DNA of 64,000 nt from assembly GCF_009796285.1 (NCBI RefSeq), contig NZ_CP047020.1, positions 2,108,001-2,172,000 of the forward strand, in the 5' to 3' direction. Shown in pieces: positions 18,400 through 27,260 of this stretch. Position 1 is the first letter of the stretch. Each line of letters begins with the position of its first letter. The notes below the pieces were generated by a model. The model worked only from the letters and a program-made list of their open reading frames with translations. It did no database searches and had not been told where the DNA came from. Origin of the DNA: Streptomyces broussonetiae (GTDB taxonomy: Bacteria; Actinomycetota; Actinomycetes; Streptomycetales; Streptomycetaceae). The position numbers and the translations under genes are program-made.

Positions 18400-19713
18400 T
18401 TACTGGTTGCCGCAGCCCGCCGCCGAAGCGGCCGTGCCGGTCGGTTCGGTGGGCGTGTCCAGCCAGGGCAGATCGTGCCCCATCCGGTCCCGCTTGGTGC
18501 GCAGGTACCGCAGGTTGTGTTCGCCGGCCTGGACCGGCATCGGCTCGCGGCCGGTGACCCTCAGGCCGTGGCGCAGCAGTGCGTCGGTCTTGTCCGGGTT
18601 GTTGGTCATGAGCCGGACGCTGCGCACACCGAGGTCGGTGAGGATCTGCGCGCCGGCGCCGTAGTCGCGCGCGTCGGCGGGCAGGCCGAGTTCGAGGTTG
18701 GCGTCGAGGGTGTCACGGCCCTGTTCCTGCAGCTCGTACGCCCTGAGCTTGGACAGCAGGCCGATGCCGCGCCCCTCGTGTCCGCGCAGGTAGACCACCA
18801 CACCCCGGCCCTCCTTCTGGATGCGCTCCAGGGCCGCGTCCAGCTGCGGGCCGCAGTCGCAGCGCAGGGAGCCGAAGACGTCGCCGGTGAGGCATTCGGA
18901 GTGGACGCGGACCAGGACGTCCTCGCCGTCGCCGATCTCGCCGTGCACGAGGGCGACGTGCTCGACGCCGTCGACAGTGGACCGGTAGCCGTAGGCGGTG
19001 AAGGTGCCGTGCGCGGTGGGCAGGCGGGTCTCGGCCTCACGGCGGACGGTGGGCTCGCTGCCGCGGCGGTAGGCGATCAGGTCCTCGATGGAGATGATCG
19101 TCAGGCCGTGCTTGCGGGCGAACGGGATCAGCTCGGGCAGCCGCAGCATCCGGCCGTCCTCGCCGGCGATCTCCACGATGGCGCCGGCCGGGCGCAGGCC
19201 CGCGAGCCGGGCGAGGTCGACGGCGGCCTCGGTGTGGCCGTTGCGCACGAGGACACCGCCGGGCTTGGCGCGCAGCGGGAAGACATGGCCGGGGCGGACG
19301 AACTCCGTCGGCTCGGCCGTACCGCTCGCGAGCAGCTGGAGCGTGGTGGCGCGGTCGGAGGCCGAGATGCCGGTGGTCACCCCGTGCGCGGCGGAGGCGT
19401 CCACGGAGACGGTGAACGCCGTCTTCATCGACTCGGTGTTGTCCTCGACCATCTGCGGCAGCCGCAACCGGTCCAGTTCCGCACCCTCCATGGGGGCGCA
19501 GATCAGGCCCCGGCACTCGCTCATCATGAAGGCGACGATCTCGGGGGTGGCCTTCTCGGCTGCGATGACGAGGTCGCCCTCGTTCTCCCGGTCCTCGTCG
19601 TCCACGACCACGACCGGGCGGCCGGCGGCGATGTCGGCGATGGCCTGCTCGACGGGGTCGAGCAGGAAGCCCTCGATGGGGTCGGTGTCATAGAGCAGAC
19701 TTGCCGCGGTCAT
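18400..19713 (-). CDS. ribBA: Bifunctional DHBP synthase / GTP cyclohydrolase II RibBA
   Basis: Provides both riboflavin precursors. The N-terminal DHBP synthase (about 15-215) has [16 protein letters not shown]. The C-terminal GTP cyclohydrolase II (about 215-410) has the zinc ligands in [20 protein letters not shown] and the catalytic [12 protein letters not shown]. It is 437 residues; the ATG at 19713 overlaps the ribM stop by 4 nt (ATGA). The reading frame stays open far upstream into ribM, but that extension is an antisense-like shadow. A short non-conserved tail ends in ...AAGCGNQ. Confidence 0.95.
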   Translation of the reverse strand: MTAASLLYDTDPIEGFLLDPVEQAIADIAAGRPVVVVDDEDRENEGDLVIAAEKATPEIVAFMMSECRGLICAPMEGAELDRLRLPQMVEDNTESMKTAFTVSVDASAAHGVTTGISASDRATTLQLLASGTAEPTEFVRPGHVFPLRAKPGGVLVRNGHTEAAVDLARLAGLRPAGAIVEIAGEDGRMLRLPELIPFARKHGLTIISIEDLIAYRRGSEPTVRREAETRLPTAHGTFTAYGYRSTVDGVEHVALVHGEIGDGEDVLVRVHSECLTGDVFGSLRCDCGPQLDAALERIQKEGRGVVVYLRGHEGRGIGLLSKLRAYELQEQGRDTLDANLELGLPADARDYGAGAQILTDLGVRSVRLMTNNPDKTDALLRHGLRVTGREPMPVQAGEHNLRYLRTKRDRMGHDLPWLDTPTEPTGTAASAAGCGNQ

Positions 19714-20351
19714 GCCGGTGCTCCTTCCAGGACGGGCTGCGGACGCCTGCGGGAGCGCAGCCACCAGTCGCGCATGCCCCACAGGACGAGCGCGCCGTAG
19801 ATGACGTAGACGAAACCGGAGAAGGCGTAGCCGTTGGTGAAGTTGAGGGGGACGCCGACGAGGTCGACGAGGAGCCAGGCGATCCAGAACTCGACCATGC
19901 TCTTGGCCTGGGCGTACATGGCGACGATGGTGCCGACGAAGATGTAGGCGTCGGGCCAGGGGTCCCAGGACAGGCTCGGGTACGCCTGGAAGAACAGGGC
20001 GACGGCGACCGTGCCGACGGCCGCCGCGGCGAGCATGGTCGCGCGCTCGCGCCAGGTGGCGAAGCGGGGCGTGATGTGGCCGTCGCCGGCCCGGTCCTTG
20101 GTGCGCTGCCACTGCCACCAGCCGTAGAGGGCCACGGCCATGACGACGGCCTGTTTGCCGGCGCTGCCGGTCAGATGGCCGTAGAAGGCGGCGAACAGGA
20201 CGAGGCCGGACAGGAATTGCACGGGCCAGGTCCACAGGGAGCGGCGCCAGCCGAGGGCGAGGGTGATCAGGCCGAGGATGTTGCCGACCATGTCCGACCA
20301 GATGATGCGCTGGCCGAAGAGGGTGAAGGCCTCGGAGTTCAGCCAGTTCAC
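19710..20351 (-). CDS. ribM: Riboflavin transporter RibM (PnuC family)
   Basis: A 213-residue membrane protein with about 6-7 helices of the PnuC vitamin-transporter family ([13 protein letters not shown]; the [13 protein letters not shown] end). PnuC-type proteins inside FMN-riboswitch rib operons of actinobacteria are RibM riboflavin (and roseoflavin) uptake facilitators, as shown in Corynebacterium and S. davaonensis. The context therefore favours riboflavin over nicotinamide riboside. Coupled by 4-nt overlaps at both ends (ribE before, ribBA after). Confidence 0.88.
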   Translation of the reverse strand: MNWLNSEAFTLFGQRIIWSDMVGNILGLITLALGWRRSLWTWPVQFLSGLVLFAAFYGHLTGSAGKQAVVMAVALYGWWQWQRTKDRAGDGHITPRFATWRERATMLAAAAVGTVAVALFFQAYPSLSWDPWPDAYIFVGTIVAMYAQAKSMVEFWIAWLLVDLVGVPLNFTNGYAFSGFVYVIYGALVLWGMRDWWLRSRRRPQPVLEGAPA

Positions 20352-20956
20352 TTGCCGGCCCCCGGGACGCGGTCGCCGAGGAGCCGCTCGACGTACTTGG
20401 CGACGACGTCGACCTCCAGGTTGACCGGGTCGCCGGGCTGCTTCAGGCCGAGCGTGGTCAGGGCGAGGGTGGTCGGGATGAGGCTGACGGTGAAGTGGTC
20501 GGGGCCCGCTTCCACGACGGTGAGGCTGATGCCGTCGACGGTGATGGAGCCCTTCTCGACGACGTAGCGGGCGAGGTCCGCGGGGAGGGAGATCTTCACG
20601 ATCTCCCAGTGGTCGGAGGGCGTGCGGGCCAGCACCTGGCCGGTGCCGTCGACGTGGCCCTGGACGATGTGGCCGCCGAGGCGGGCACCGACGGCCATGG
20701 GGCGTTCGAGGTTGACGCGGGAGCCGACGGTGAGCGCGCCGAGGCTGGAGCGCTTGAGGGTCTCGGCCATGACGTCGGCCGTGAACTCGTCGCCCTCGTG
20801 CTCCACGACGGTGAGACAGACCCCGTTCACGGCGATGGAGTCGCCGTGCTGCGCGCCCTCGGTCACGACGGGACCACGGAGCTTGAAGCGGGAGGCGTCG
20901 TCGAGGTTCTCGACGGCGGTGACCTCACCCAGCTCTTCGACGATTCCGGTGAACAC
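20348..20956 (-). CDS. ribE: Riboflavin synthase alpha subunit RibE
   Basis: Dismutates two lumazines to riboflavin. The 202 residues form the two tandem lumazine-binding repeats (each with an NGVCLTV or DGISLTV strand) starting [12 protein letters not shown]. The GTG start at 20956 is preceded by AGGAGG at a 9-nt distance. It is the first gene of the rib-his operon; the FMN riboswitch ends 157 nt upstream. Confidence 0.95.
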   Translation of the reverse strand: MFTGIVEELGEVTAVENLDDASRFKLRGPVVTEGAQHGDSIAVNGVCLTVVEHEGDEFTADVMAETLKRSSLGALTVGSRVNLERPMAVGARLGGHIVQGHVDGTGQVLARTPSDHWEIVKISLPADLARYVVEKGSITVDGISLTVVEAGPDHFTVSLIPTTLALTTLGLKQPGDPVNLEVDVVAKYVERLLGDRVPGAGK

Positions 20957-21113
20957 TTCCCGGGTCCTCCTGCCTCATTCGGGCACGGACTCCGGGGCCT
21001 GTCGATGACGACAGAATGTACGAGTGAGCACACCGGAACGACGTCGACAAGGACCCGTCCGGGTACGGACGAGCCCAGATACGACGGCGCGCACGGAGAC
21101 GTGCCCGCTCGCC

Positions 21114-21240
21114 GCGCACTGCCTCCCATCCGGACTTTAACCGTCGGTCCAGGAATTTCACCTGGTCAACCGGCCGCTGGAAGCGACCGGGTCGCGGACT
21201 GTAACCGCCGGTTCGGACTTTCACCGACCCCGGAGTGCGC
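21114..21240 (-). promoter_or_regulatory. FMN riboswitch (RFN element)
   Basis: On the minus strand the P1 helix GCGCACT (21234-21240) pairs with AGTGCGC (21114-21120). It encloses the conserved blocks GGTGAAAGTCCGAACCGGCGG, here followed by TTACAGTCC, then CAGGTGAAATTCCTGGACCG and CGGTTAAAGTCCGGATGGGAG. It senses FMN and represses the rib operon. The 157-nt spacer to ribE is long enough to hold the expression platform. Confidence 0.95.
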
Positions 21241-21383
21241 TGCTTCTGGTACACGGCCAGTGTGCCACGCCGGACCGTCATCCAGACAGGCGGGCGGTGT
21301 GGGCTCCCTCACAGCCCGTGTCACCGGACTTGCGCGGCGCAGTCACATGGGTCAACTGCCGCGTGTGAGCACCTGCTTGACGG

Positions 21384-21425
21384 TGGTTCGGACCATTGAC
21401 CGCACTGGTCTAGTCCTTTTAGGGT
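21384..21425 (+). promoter_or_regulatory. Orphan chitinase-type promoter with dre repeats
   Basis: A 34-nt block (21384-21417) matches 32 of 34 positions of the chiD promoter block at 3637-3670: the same two repeats and -35 TTGACC (21396-21401). After the same 18-nt spacer comes -10 TAGGGT (21420-21425). No chitinase or other convincing gene follows on the plus strand; the next gene, the ROK regulator, is antisense. By remembered synteny the S. coelicolor chitinase SCO1444 occupies this place beside ribE, so the coding part was probably lost here. Confidence 0.8.
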
Positions 21426-22093
21426 GCGGGCGGGTCCGGCGGCGGTGACGACGGCCCTTGCCCGCCGCCGGGCCGCCAGGCCACGCCGACAGGACGCGGA
21501 GCGTGTTCCTGCAGGCCGACGGGCCCGACACTGCCGCCGATCGCCGCTCGCGCGCCCGGGCCCACGGCTCGCCGAGGCCGCCGACGCCGGCTCGTACCGG
21601 AACCGGCTCTCCTCGGCCCGGGCGCGGCACTGAGAGCGTTCGGAGGGTCCCTGCCCCTGCGCCGCCGGAGCCGGTGGGTGCGTCCGGCGGCCGGATCGCC
21701 CGCCCGGGATCGGCGGAGTGGCTCCACCAGGTCTCGACGGCAGGGCCGGTGCGGCTCGAGCGGCTCGGCGCCGACGGGCGTCGGACCGGAGGGCAGGGGC
21801 CTGCGCTTCCCGGGGGTTGTCCGGCCTCGGTCGGTGAAGCATGCGCAACCGTACGTCGTCGTTCCCTGCGTGGGTGCGCGCGAGTGACCGAAGTCGCCGA
21901 CGAGCCGCCCGAGTTGACGCTCGCCACGCCGGCCGGCCGGGCGGGGGGCGGACAGGGGCGGCTCGGATCCGCTCCTCCGCATCCTGGCCCGCGCCTTCCG
22001 CACGGCAGCCGTCCGGCTCCGGAACAGGCGGTGGGGAAGGTGACGTTCGGGGGGCGCCCGGGACGGCGACGGCGGTTCGCCGACCGAGGAGGG
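21426..22093. other. Gene-free stretch after the orphan chitinase promoter
   Basis: Extremely GC-rich sequence with open frames only of the Arg/Pro-rich shadow kind. I looked for GH18 marks (DxxDxDxE, SFGG) in plus-strand frames and saw none. It may be the decayed remains or the deletion scar of a chitinase gene, or a non-coding transcript from the promoter at 21384. Confidence 0.5.
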
Positions 22094-23803
22094 TCAGCTC
22101 GGGCCCGGCGGCGCGAACAGCTCGTCCTGAGCACGGTCCCGGGCAGTCAGGAGCGCCCCGCGCAGCACCGCCGAGCCGCCGAGGGTGCTCGCCCGCACCT
22201 GCGTGCGCAGCGGCGACATCCGGCGCAGCCGCTCCTCCACCAGCCCCGCGAGCACCGCGCCGCCGGCCTGCCCGGCCTCCCCGCCGAGCACCACACAACC
22301 GGGATCGAGGACGGCCACGACGGAGGCGACCCCCACGGCGATCCGATCGGCGAGGAGGTGGAGGAAGCGGCCGGCGGGATGATCACCGGGGACGGCTGAA
22401 GCGGGGAGGGCACCGGAAACGGGCTGCGTCGGGGCAACGCCCGAGACGGCCGACGCCGGGTCGGTGCCGGCAACGGCCGACGCCGCGTCAGCGCCGGAGA
22501 CGGGCCGGGCGGTCTGAGCGCCGGGACCGGTCGTGGCGGACCGGTCGCCGGGGGCGGCCGAGGCCGGGCGGGCACCCGAAGCCGCCGCAGGGGACGGGTC
22601 GCCGGGCGCGGCCGAGGCCAAGACCGAAGGAACAACGGAAGCCGCCGCAACGGATCCATCGCCGGACACAGCCGAGGCCGAGGGAACGCCGGGAACGCCG
22701 GGAACCACCTCGACAGAGCCACCACCGGACACCATCGAGGCCGAAGGAACGCCGGAAACCACCTCAGCAGACCCACCACCGGACACCATCGAGGCCGAAG
22801 GAACGCCGGAAACCACCTCAGCAGACCCACCACCGGACACCGCCGATGCCGAGGGAACACCGGAAGCCGTCGTGGCGGACCCGTCGCCGGGGGCGGCCGA
22901 GGCGGCCTTCGTCACGGCTTCGCGTACCACCACCGCCGCCCCCGGACCGTCCATCGTGGCCGGTACCGGCAGGCCGCAGTCCGCCGCCAGGGAGCCGATC
23001 GCCGCCGCGCCCGCCAGGGAGTGGAAGCCGCCGTCGCAGTCCGTCGCCGAGGGCAGCGAGCCGGTGCCCGGGACCGGCAGGAAGCCGATCTCGCCGGTCC
23101 CGCCCGAGGCGCCGCGGCGCAGGGTGCCGTCGAGGACGACCGCCGCGCCGACGCCGTGGCCGAGCCAGAGCAGGACGAAGGTGTCCCGGTCCCGGGCGAC
23201 CCCCTCGCGCTGTTCGGCCAGGGCGGCGAGGTTGGTCTCGTTCTCCACGGTGACGCGGGCCCCGGGCAGCCGTTCCTGCAGGGCGGCGGCCAGGCTGCGG
23301 TGCCAGGCGGGCAGCCCGCCGGAGTCCCGCAGATCGCCGGTGGCCGGGTCGATGAGACCCGGGGCGCCGATGCCGACGGTGTGCAGCCGGTCGGCTCCCG
23401 CCTCCTTGGCGGTGCGTTCCACCGCGGCCACCGCCTGCTCCACGGCGGGCCCGGTCCCGGTGTCCCCGCCGATCGGCACGGACGCCTCCGCCAGCACCCG
23501 CCCGAGCAGGTCGGAGACGAGCACGAACACGCCCTCGGTACGGACGTCGAGCGCGGCCAGATGCGCGCGGCCGGCGACGATGCCGTACAGCCGTGCGTTC
23601 GGGCCACGGCGCTGCTCCCCGGACTCGCCGACCACGGTGATCAGCCCGGCGGTGCCGAGCCGCTCCACGAGATCGGCGACGGTCGGCCGGGACAACCCCG
23701 TCAGTTGCTTCAACTGCCCTGCCGTCAGCGGGCCTTCCTGCTGGAGCAGGCGCAGGGCGAGGCGGTCGTTGATGGCCCGGGCGGTGCTGGGTGATGCGGG
23801 CAT
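22094..23803 (-). CDS. ROK family transcriptional regulator split by a repeat-rich insertion
   Basis: A NagC/XylR-type sugar-responsive regulator. Winged helix-turn-helix at about 10-75 (GLSRPTVADLVERLG); ROK lobe from about 80 with VGIGAPGLIDPATGDL and ENETNLAALAEQ; C-terminal VVAVLDPGCVVLGGEAG. Between about residues 300 and 475 lies an Ala/Ser/Gly/Pro/Val-rich insertion built of 18-residue repeats (unit PSASMVSGGGSAEVVSGV). Its DNA contains 54-bp tandem copies from 22727. The total of 569 residues exceeds the usual 390-410. The ROK zinc motif CxCGxxGC is reduced to DCDGGFH. Divergent from an MFS exporter across a short region with a perfect inverted repeat, its likely operator. Ligand unknown. 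Confidence 0.88.
   Translation of the reverse strand: MPASPSTARAINDRLALRLLQQEGPLTAGQLKQLTGLSRPTVADLVERLGTAGLITVVGESGEQRRGPNARLYGIVAGRAHLAALDVRTEGVFVLVSDLLGRVLAEASVPIGGDTGTGPAVEQAVAAVERTAKEAGADRLHTVGIGAPGLIDPATGDLRDSGGLPAWHRSLAAALQERLPGARVTVENETNLAALAEQREGVARDRDTFVLLWLGHGVGAAVVLDGTLRRGASGGTGEIGFLPVPGTGSLPSATDCDGGFHSLAGAAAIGSLAADCGLPVPATMDGPGAAVVVREAVTKAASAAPGDGSATTASGVPSASAVSGGGSAEVVSGVPSASMVSGGGSAEVVSGVPSASMVSGGGSVEVVPGVPGVPSASAVSGDGSVAAASVVPSVLASAAPGDPSPAAASGARPASAAPGDRSATTGPGAQTARPVSGADAASAVAGTDPASAVSGVAPTQPVSGALPASAVPGDHPAGRFLHLLADRIAVGVASVVAVLDPGCVVLGGEAGQAGGAVLAGLVEERLRRMSPLRTQVRASTLGGSAVLRGALLTARDRAQDELFAPPGPS
22700..22890. repeat. 54-bp tandem repeat inside the ROK gene
   Basis: The block GGACACCATCGAGGCCGAAG starts at 22727 and again at 22781; a diverged third copy starts at 22835. 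The period is therefore exactly 54 bp, or 18 codons, and keeps frame. Weaker copies extend over about 22390-22910. Confidence 0.85.
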
Positions 23804-23875
23804 GGCGGGAATCCTCCCAGATCGGCCGCCCCCGGGACCGGCGCGCCCCGGGGCGGCGGCCGTAAAACCGTCTAT

Positions 23876-23898
23876 CTATCAGGCAGGGTCCCTGATAG
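23876..23898. promoter_or_regulatory. Probable ROK operator in the ROK/MFS divergent promoter
   Basis: Perfect 8-bp inverted repeat CTATCAGG-n7-CCTGATAG in the 141-bp region between the divergent regulator and exporter genes. Its position suits autorepression plus control of the exporter. Confidence 0.6.
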
Positions 23899-23944
23899 TT
23901 TACGCCGCGTGCCGCGAGGGCGACCCGTGGGGAGGGGCCGGAAC

Positions 23945-25159
23945 ATGAGTGACGTGAGGTACGCGCCCGGCGAAGTGAGGCGCGCTCGATACGCCGTGGC
24001 AGCCGTGTTCGCGGTGCACGGTGCCGTGACCGGCTCTTTCGCCACCCGGGTGCCGTGGATCCAGGACCACGCGGCGCTGAGCACGGGCCAGTTGGGGTTC
24101 GCGCTGGCGTTCACGGCGCTCGGCGCCTCGTGCGCGATGCCGCTCGCGGGCCGCATCAGCCACCGCTTCGGCAGCCGTACGGCCCTGCGCGGGCTGCTCG
24201 CGCTGTGGACGCTGTCACTCGTCCTGCCGTCCCTGGCGCCGAACCTGTACACGCTGTGCCTGGCGATGTTCACCTACGGCGCGAGCGCGGGCACGGCCGA
24301 CGTCGCGATGAACGCGCTCGGCGTCGAGGTCGAGCGACTGCTGGGCAAGTCGGTCATGTCGGGGCTGCACGGCATGTGGAGTGCGGGCGCGCTGACCGGA
24401 TCGGCGGCCGGCACGCTCGCCGCGCACCTGGGCGCGGACGCCCGGCTGCACTTCGTGCTCGCCGCGGCCGCGCTCACCGTGCTCGGAGTGGTGGCCTGTT
24501 CCTGGGTGCTGGACCTGCAGCCCGCCGAGGACGAGGAGCCGCCGCCGCGGTTCGCGCTGCCGCCGCGCTCGGCGCTGCTCATCGGCACGGTCGGCTTCTG
24601 CGCGGTGTTCGCGGAGGGCGCGAGCCTGGACTGGTCGGCGGTGTTTCTGCGGGACCGGCTGGGCAGTTCGGCCGCCGTGGCTGCGGCCTGTACGACCGGC
24701 TTCATGCTGACGATGGCCGTGGCCCGGATCGCCGGTGACGTGATGGTGAACCGGTTCGGCACGGTCCGCACCGTGCGGGCCGGCGGGGTACTGGCCGTGC
24801 TGGGCGGTCTGCTGATCGTCCTGGCCGGGCACCCGGCGGTGGCGATGGGCGGGTTCGGGCTGATGGGGCTCGGTATCGCGGTGGTGGTACCGCTGTGCTT
24901 CGCGGCGGCCGGGCACGCGGGCCCGAATCCCAGCCAGGCCATAGCGGGCGTGGCCACGATCACCTACACCTCGGGGCTGATCGCGCCGAGCCTGATCGGC
25001 GGGGTGGCCCAGGCGACCAGTCTGGTGGTGTCGTTCTGCGTGGTGACGATGCTGGCATGCGGGCTCGCGGTCTTCGCGGGCGTGCTGCGCAGCGCCGAGC
25101 GCGCAGGCCGCCCGGAGGTCGGTGCGCGGCCCGCCGCCGTTCCCGACCCGCGGCCCTGA
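23945..25159 (+). CDS. MFS transporter
   Basis: A 404-residue major facilitator protein with 12 predicted helices in two halves. The loop motif GRISHRFGSRTAL lies between helices 2 and 3. It resembles the YbjJ/FucP-like MFS group. ATG 23945 has GGGGAGGGG 7 nt upstream; a GTG at 23909 is less likely. Divergent from the ROK regulator, which probably controls it. The last codons and the TGA stop fall within a 26-bp tandem repeat. The substrate may be a sugar or a drug; the sequence does not say. Confidence 0.88.
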   Translation: MSDVRYAPGEVRRARYAVAAVFAVHGAVTGSFATRVPWIQDHAALSTGQLGFALAFTALGASCAMPLAGRISHRFGSRTALRGLLALWTLSLVLPSLAPNLYTLCLAMFTYGASAGTADVAMNALGVEVERLLGKSVMSGLHGMWSAGALTGSAAGTLAAHLGADARLHFVLAAAALTVLGVVACSWVLDLQPAEDEEPPPRFALPPRSALLIGTVGFCAVFAEGASLDWSAVFLRDRLGSSAAVAAACTTGFMLTMAVARIAGDVMVNRFGTVRTVRAGGVLAVLGGLLIVLAGHPAVAMGGFGLMGLGIAVVVPLCFAAAGHAGPNPSQAIAGVATITYTSGLIAPSLIGGVAQATSLVVSFCVVTMLACGLAVFAGVLRSAERAGRPEVGARPAAVPDPRP

Positions 25160-25233
25160 GAGCCGTTCCCGACCCGCGGCCCTGAGAGCCGTTCCCGACC
25201 CGCGGCCCTGAGAGCCGTTCCCGAGCCGCGGCC
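25137..25233. repeat. 26-bp tandem repeat spanning the MFS stop codon
   Basis: Unit CCGTTCCCGACCCGCGGCCC plus TGAGAG begins at 25137, 25163 and 25189, with a diverged fourth at 25215. Each copy carries the TGA; the first is the gene's stop. Because 26 is not a multiple of three, the copies are out of frame with one another. Confidence 0.9.
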
Positions 25234-25323
25234 GTGCGGGCGTCCACGACCCTGACGGCCGCCCCCGGCCCGCCCTCGACCCATCCCCGTGCCGGCAGCC
25301 CGCGCCCCTCGTTGCCAGGAAGC

Positions 25324-25782
25324 TCAGTCGGCAGGGCGCAGCAGTTCCCTGCCGACGGTCCTGAAGCCGTCCGTCCAGGGCGCCGGGCGCATGGTGGTGG
25401 CGTCCAGCCGGACCAGCACCCGGGCGCCCTGGGCGTAGGTCTGCGTCCCGTCCGCCGAGCAGAACCGGAAGCCGTAGGTCAGGCCGGTGGTGCCGAGCCG
25501 CTCGAGCCAGAGGTGGACGGCGTAGGCGCCGGGACTGGTCACCGGTGCCTCATAGCTGATGCGCAGCTCGCGGACGGCGTTGCAGGCGTCGCCGGCCGCG
25601 TGCCAGTCGCCCTCGAAGCGGACGCCGTACTCGTTCCACAGCTCCGTCCAGGCGCGCTCGACCAGGAGCGGGTAGCGGGCGTTGTGCAGGAGTCCGAGCG
25701 CGTCGAGGTCGTCGAAGTGGACGGTGACGGGGATCAGCCGGCCGTAGGAGAGGGCCGGCGCGATCGGGGCTTCGGCGGTCAC
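25324..25782 (-). CDS. Acyl-CoA thioesterase, 4HBT hot-dog family
   Basis: A 152-residue hot-dog fold protein with the catalytic Asp in VHFDDLDALGLLHNARY, the 4-hydroxybenzoyl-CoA thioesterase signature, and VRELRISYEAPV in the long strand. It hydrolyses an acyl-CoA; the substrate is unknown. The promoter region holds an imperfect palindrome at 25823 of the kind used by TetR regulators of acyl-CoA metabolism. Monocistronic by spacing. Confidence 0.88.
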   Translation of the reverse strand: MTAEAPIAPALSYGRLIPVTVHFDDLDALGLLHNARYPLLVERAWTELWNEYGVRFEGDWHAAGDACNAVRELRISYEAPVTSPGAYAVHLWLERLGTTGLTYGFRFCSADGTQTYAQGARVLVRLDATTMRPAPWTDGFRTVGRELLRPAD

Positions 25783-25822
25783 GGGTGGGGCTCCTGAACA
25801 TAGCTGGTGAGACGGTTACATA

Positions 25823-25838
25823 CTAAGCGACCGCTCAG
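25823..25838. promoter_or_regulatory. TetR-type palindrome upstream of the thioesterase
   Basis: CTAAGCGACCGCTCAG, a 16-bp palindrome with one mismatch, 41 nt before the thioesterase start. It matches the AAGCG-n2-CGCTT style of operator. The regulator is not identified. Confidence 0.5.
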
Positions 25839-25858
25839 GAGCCCTGGCCGGCGCCCGC

Positions 25859-27115
25859 TCAGCCCGCGATGGAGTCCAGCTGCTCGGCGGCGGGCCGCAG
25901 CGCCCACAGGTCGCCGCCGGGCGGGGTCTCAAGCTGTGCGACGGCCGCCTTCGCCGCACTGTCCCCCGCGTCGGCCGCCGCATGGACGACGTCGGTGGCG
26001 GCGTACCGGTGGAACTCCAGCTCCGGATGCGACCAGGCGGCGGCGCCGGTCGCGGCCGGCAGCAGGTAGTCGACCGCCTTGAACAGGCTCTGCCCGTCCG
26101 GCCCCCGGTACGACCAGAGGTCCACGCCGACGTGCCGGCCGATGGCCGCGAGCCGGGTGTAGGCGACGAGGTCGAAGGTCGAGTAGTGCCAGCTGCGGGT
26201 GCGGGCGAGTTCCTGGGGCTGGCTGCCGTCGGCCGCGATCTGCGGGTCGATCCGCCTGGCGCGCGCGTCGAGCACGGTCCGCCGGGCGAGGGCGGTGTCG
26301 CCGGTGGCGTAGGCGAGGGCGGCGAGCTGCATGTCGTAGAAGGTGCCGTGGTTGTTGGCGGCGGCGCCCTCCTCCTTGCCGAAGTCGCTGTTCGTCAGCC
26401 AGCCCAGGAAGTCCGCGTTCCACTTGCCCATCGCCGTGCGGTCCTTGGCGCTCCAGCCGGGGGCACCGGAGGCGAGGATCGCCTGGGCGTCGAGGACGCT
26501 CGTGTACGACTGCGAGAAGTCGATGATGCCGATGGACCTGCCGTCGTACTTGCACGGGATGAACTGCGCGTGGTTCAGGTCGGGGTTCATCCGGGTGGCC
26601 GGGTCCAGGAACCAGGTGCGCATGATCTGTCCGGCCTTCTCGGCATAGGCGCGCTTGCCCGTGTAGTACCAGGCGAGCGAGAGATCGTACGCCGAGTCGA
26701 AGACCTTCTCGACGTCCTGCCGGTCGGTGCCGCTGTCGACCTCCGGATTGCGCTGCCCGTCGCGCTGGACGTACGGGCAGCCCCAGGGGTTGTCGGCGGT
26801 GGGGGTGGTCGTCGGCCACCAGTACGGGGCCTGGCTCAGATACTCGTGGACGTCGCCGCCCGGTGCGGGCCTCGGCTTGTCGACGACCGTCCAGGGACCC
26901 TGGTCCAGCCAGCCGTCGGCGCGCGTGGTCAGGTCGTCGAGCGCACGCCGCAGCCGGGGGTCGTGGCCCAGCCGGGCGCGCGTCTGCTGGAGGCGGCCGC
27001 CGTCGAGGACGGCGGTCCTCGGGGCCCTGGGCGCGGCGTGCGCGGACGGGACGAGCGCGGCCCCGAACGTCACCACGGCGGCCAGCAGCACGGCCGCACG
27101 GGAACTTCCACTCAT
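25859..27115 (-). CDS. Secreted alginate lyase family protein (PL5-like)
   Basis: A 418-residue exported polysaccharide lyase of the alginate-lyase (alpha/alpha toroid) family. The Sec signal (VVTFGAALVPSAHA-A) is cleaved near residue 27. The NNHGTFYD segment supplies the catalytic Asn-His pair; YWWPTTTP and SRSWHYSTFD-like aromatic stretches line the cleft. The substrate could be alginate or another uronan. The ATG at 27115 is chosen because it starts the signal peptide. Divergent from the NCS2 permease; a perfect inverted repeat at 27158 lies in its promoter. Confidence 0.88.
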   Translation of the reverse strand: MSGSSRAAVLLAAVVTFGAALVPSAHAAPRAPRTAVLDGGRLQQTRARLGHDPRLRRALDDLTTRADGWLDQGPWTVVDKPRPAPGGDVHEYLSQAPYWWPTTTPTADNPWGCPYVQRDGQRNPEVDSGTDRQDVEKVFDSAYDLSLAWYYTGKRAYAEKAGQIMRTWFLDPATRMNPDLNHAQFIPCKYDGRSIGIIDFSQSYTSVLDAQAILASGAPGWSAKDRTAMGKWNADFLGWLTNSDFGKEEGAAANNHGTFYDMQLAALAYATGDTALARRTVLDARARRIDPQIAADGSQPQELARTRSWHYSTFDLVAYTRLAAIGRHVGVDLWSYRGPDGQSLFKAVDYLLPAATGAAAWSHPELEFHRYAATDVVHAAADAGDSAAKAAVAQLETPPGGDLWALRPAAEQLDSIAG

Positions 27116-27157
27116 CGAGCACTCCGATCGGTCACGGATCAGACGCCAGTCATGCAT

Positions 27158-27172
27158 ATGAACGATGTTCAT
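27158..27172. promoter_or_regulatory. Inverted repeat in the lyase/permease divergent region
   Basis: Perfect ATGAAC-gat-GTTCAT, 43 nt before the lyase start and 88 nt before the permease start. It is a candidate operator for a LacI- or GntR-type sugar regulator not encoded nearby. Confidence 0.55.
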
Positions 27173-27260
27173 GAGTACGACCGTGCGAGCGTAGAGCCGC
27201 TCGTTACCCGTGACAATGGTTCGGACCGTCTTCACGTACGTAAGAAAGCGAAACCGCACC

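Noticed and set aside
19714..20235. N-terminal extension of ribBA
   Set aside because: It overlaps ribM in another frame, and the conserved DHBP synthase start follows the ATG at 19713.
20348..20351. Frameshift between ribE and ribM
   Set aside because: The overlap is an ordinary ATGA coupling, as also seen at ribM/ribBA, the CNNM pair, the ABC operon and barnase/barstar.
22700..22890. CRISPR array
   Set aside because: The 54-bp copies are contiguous with no unique spacers and encode in-frame peptide repeats.
21841..23253. Long plus-strand frame with Pro/Arg/Thr repeats
   Set aside because: It is the complement of the ROK gene repeat; the repeats appear in all frames because the DNA period is a multiple of three.
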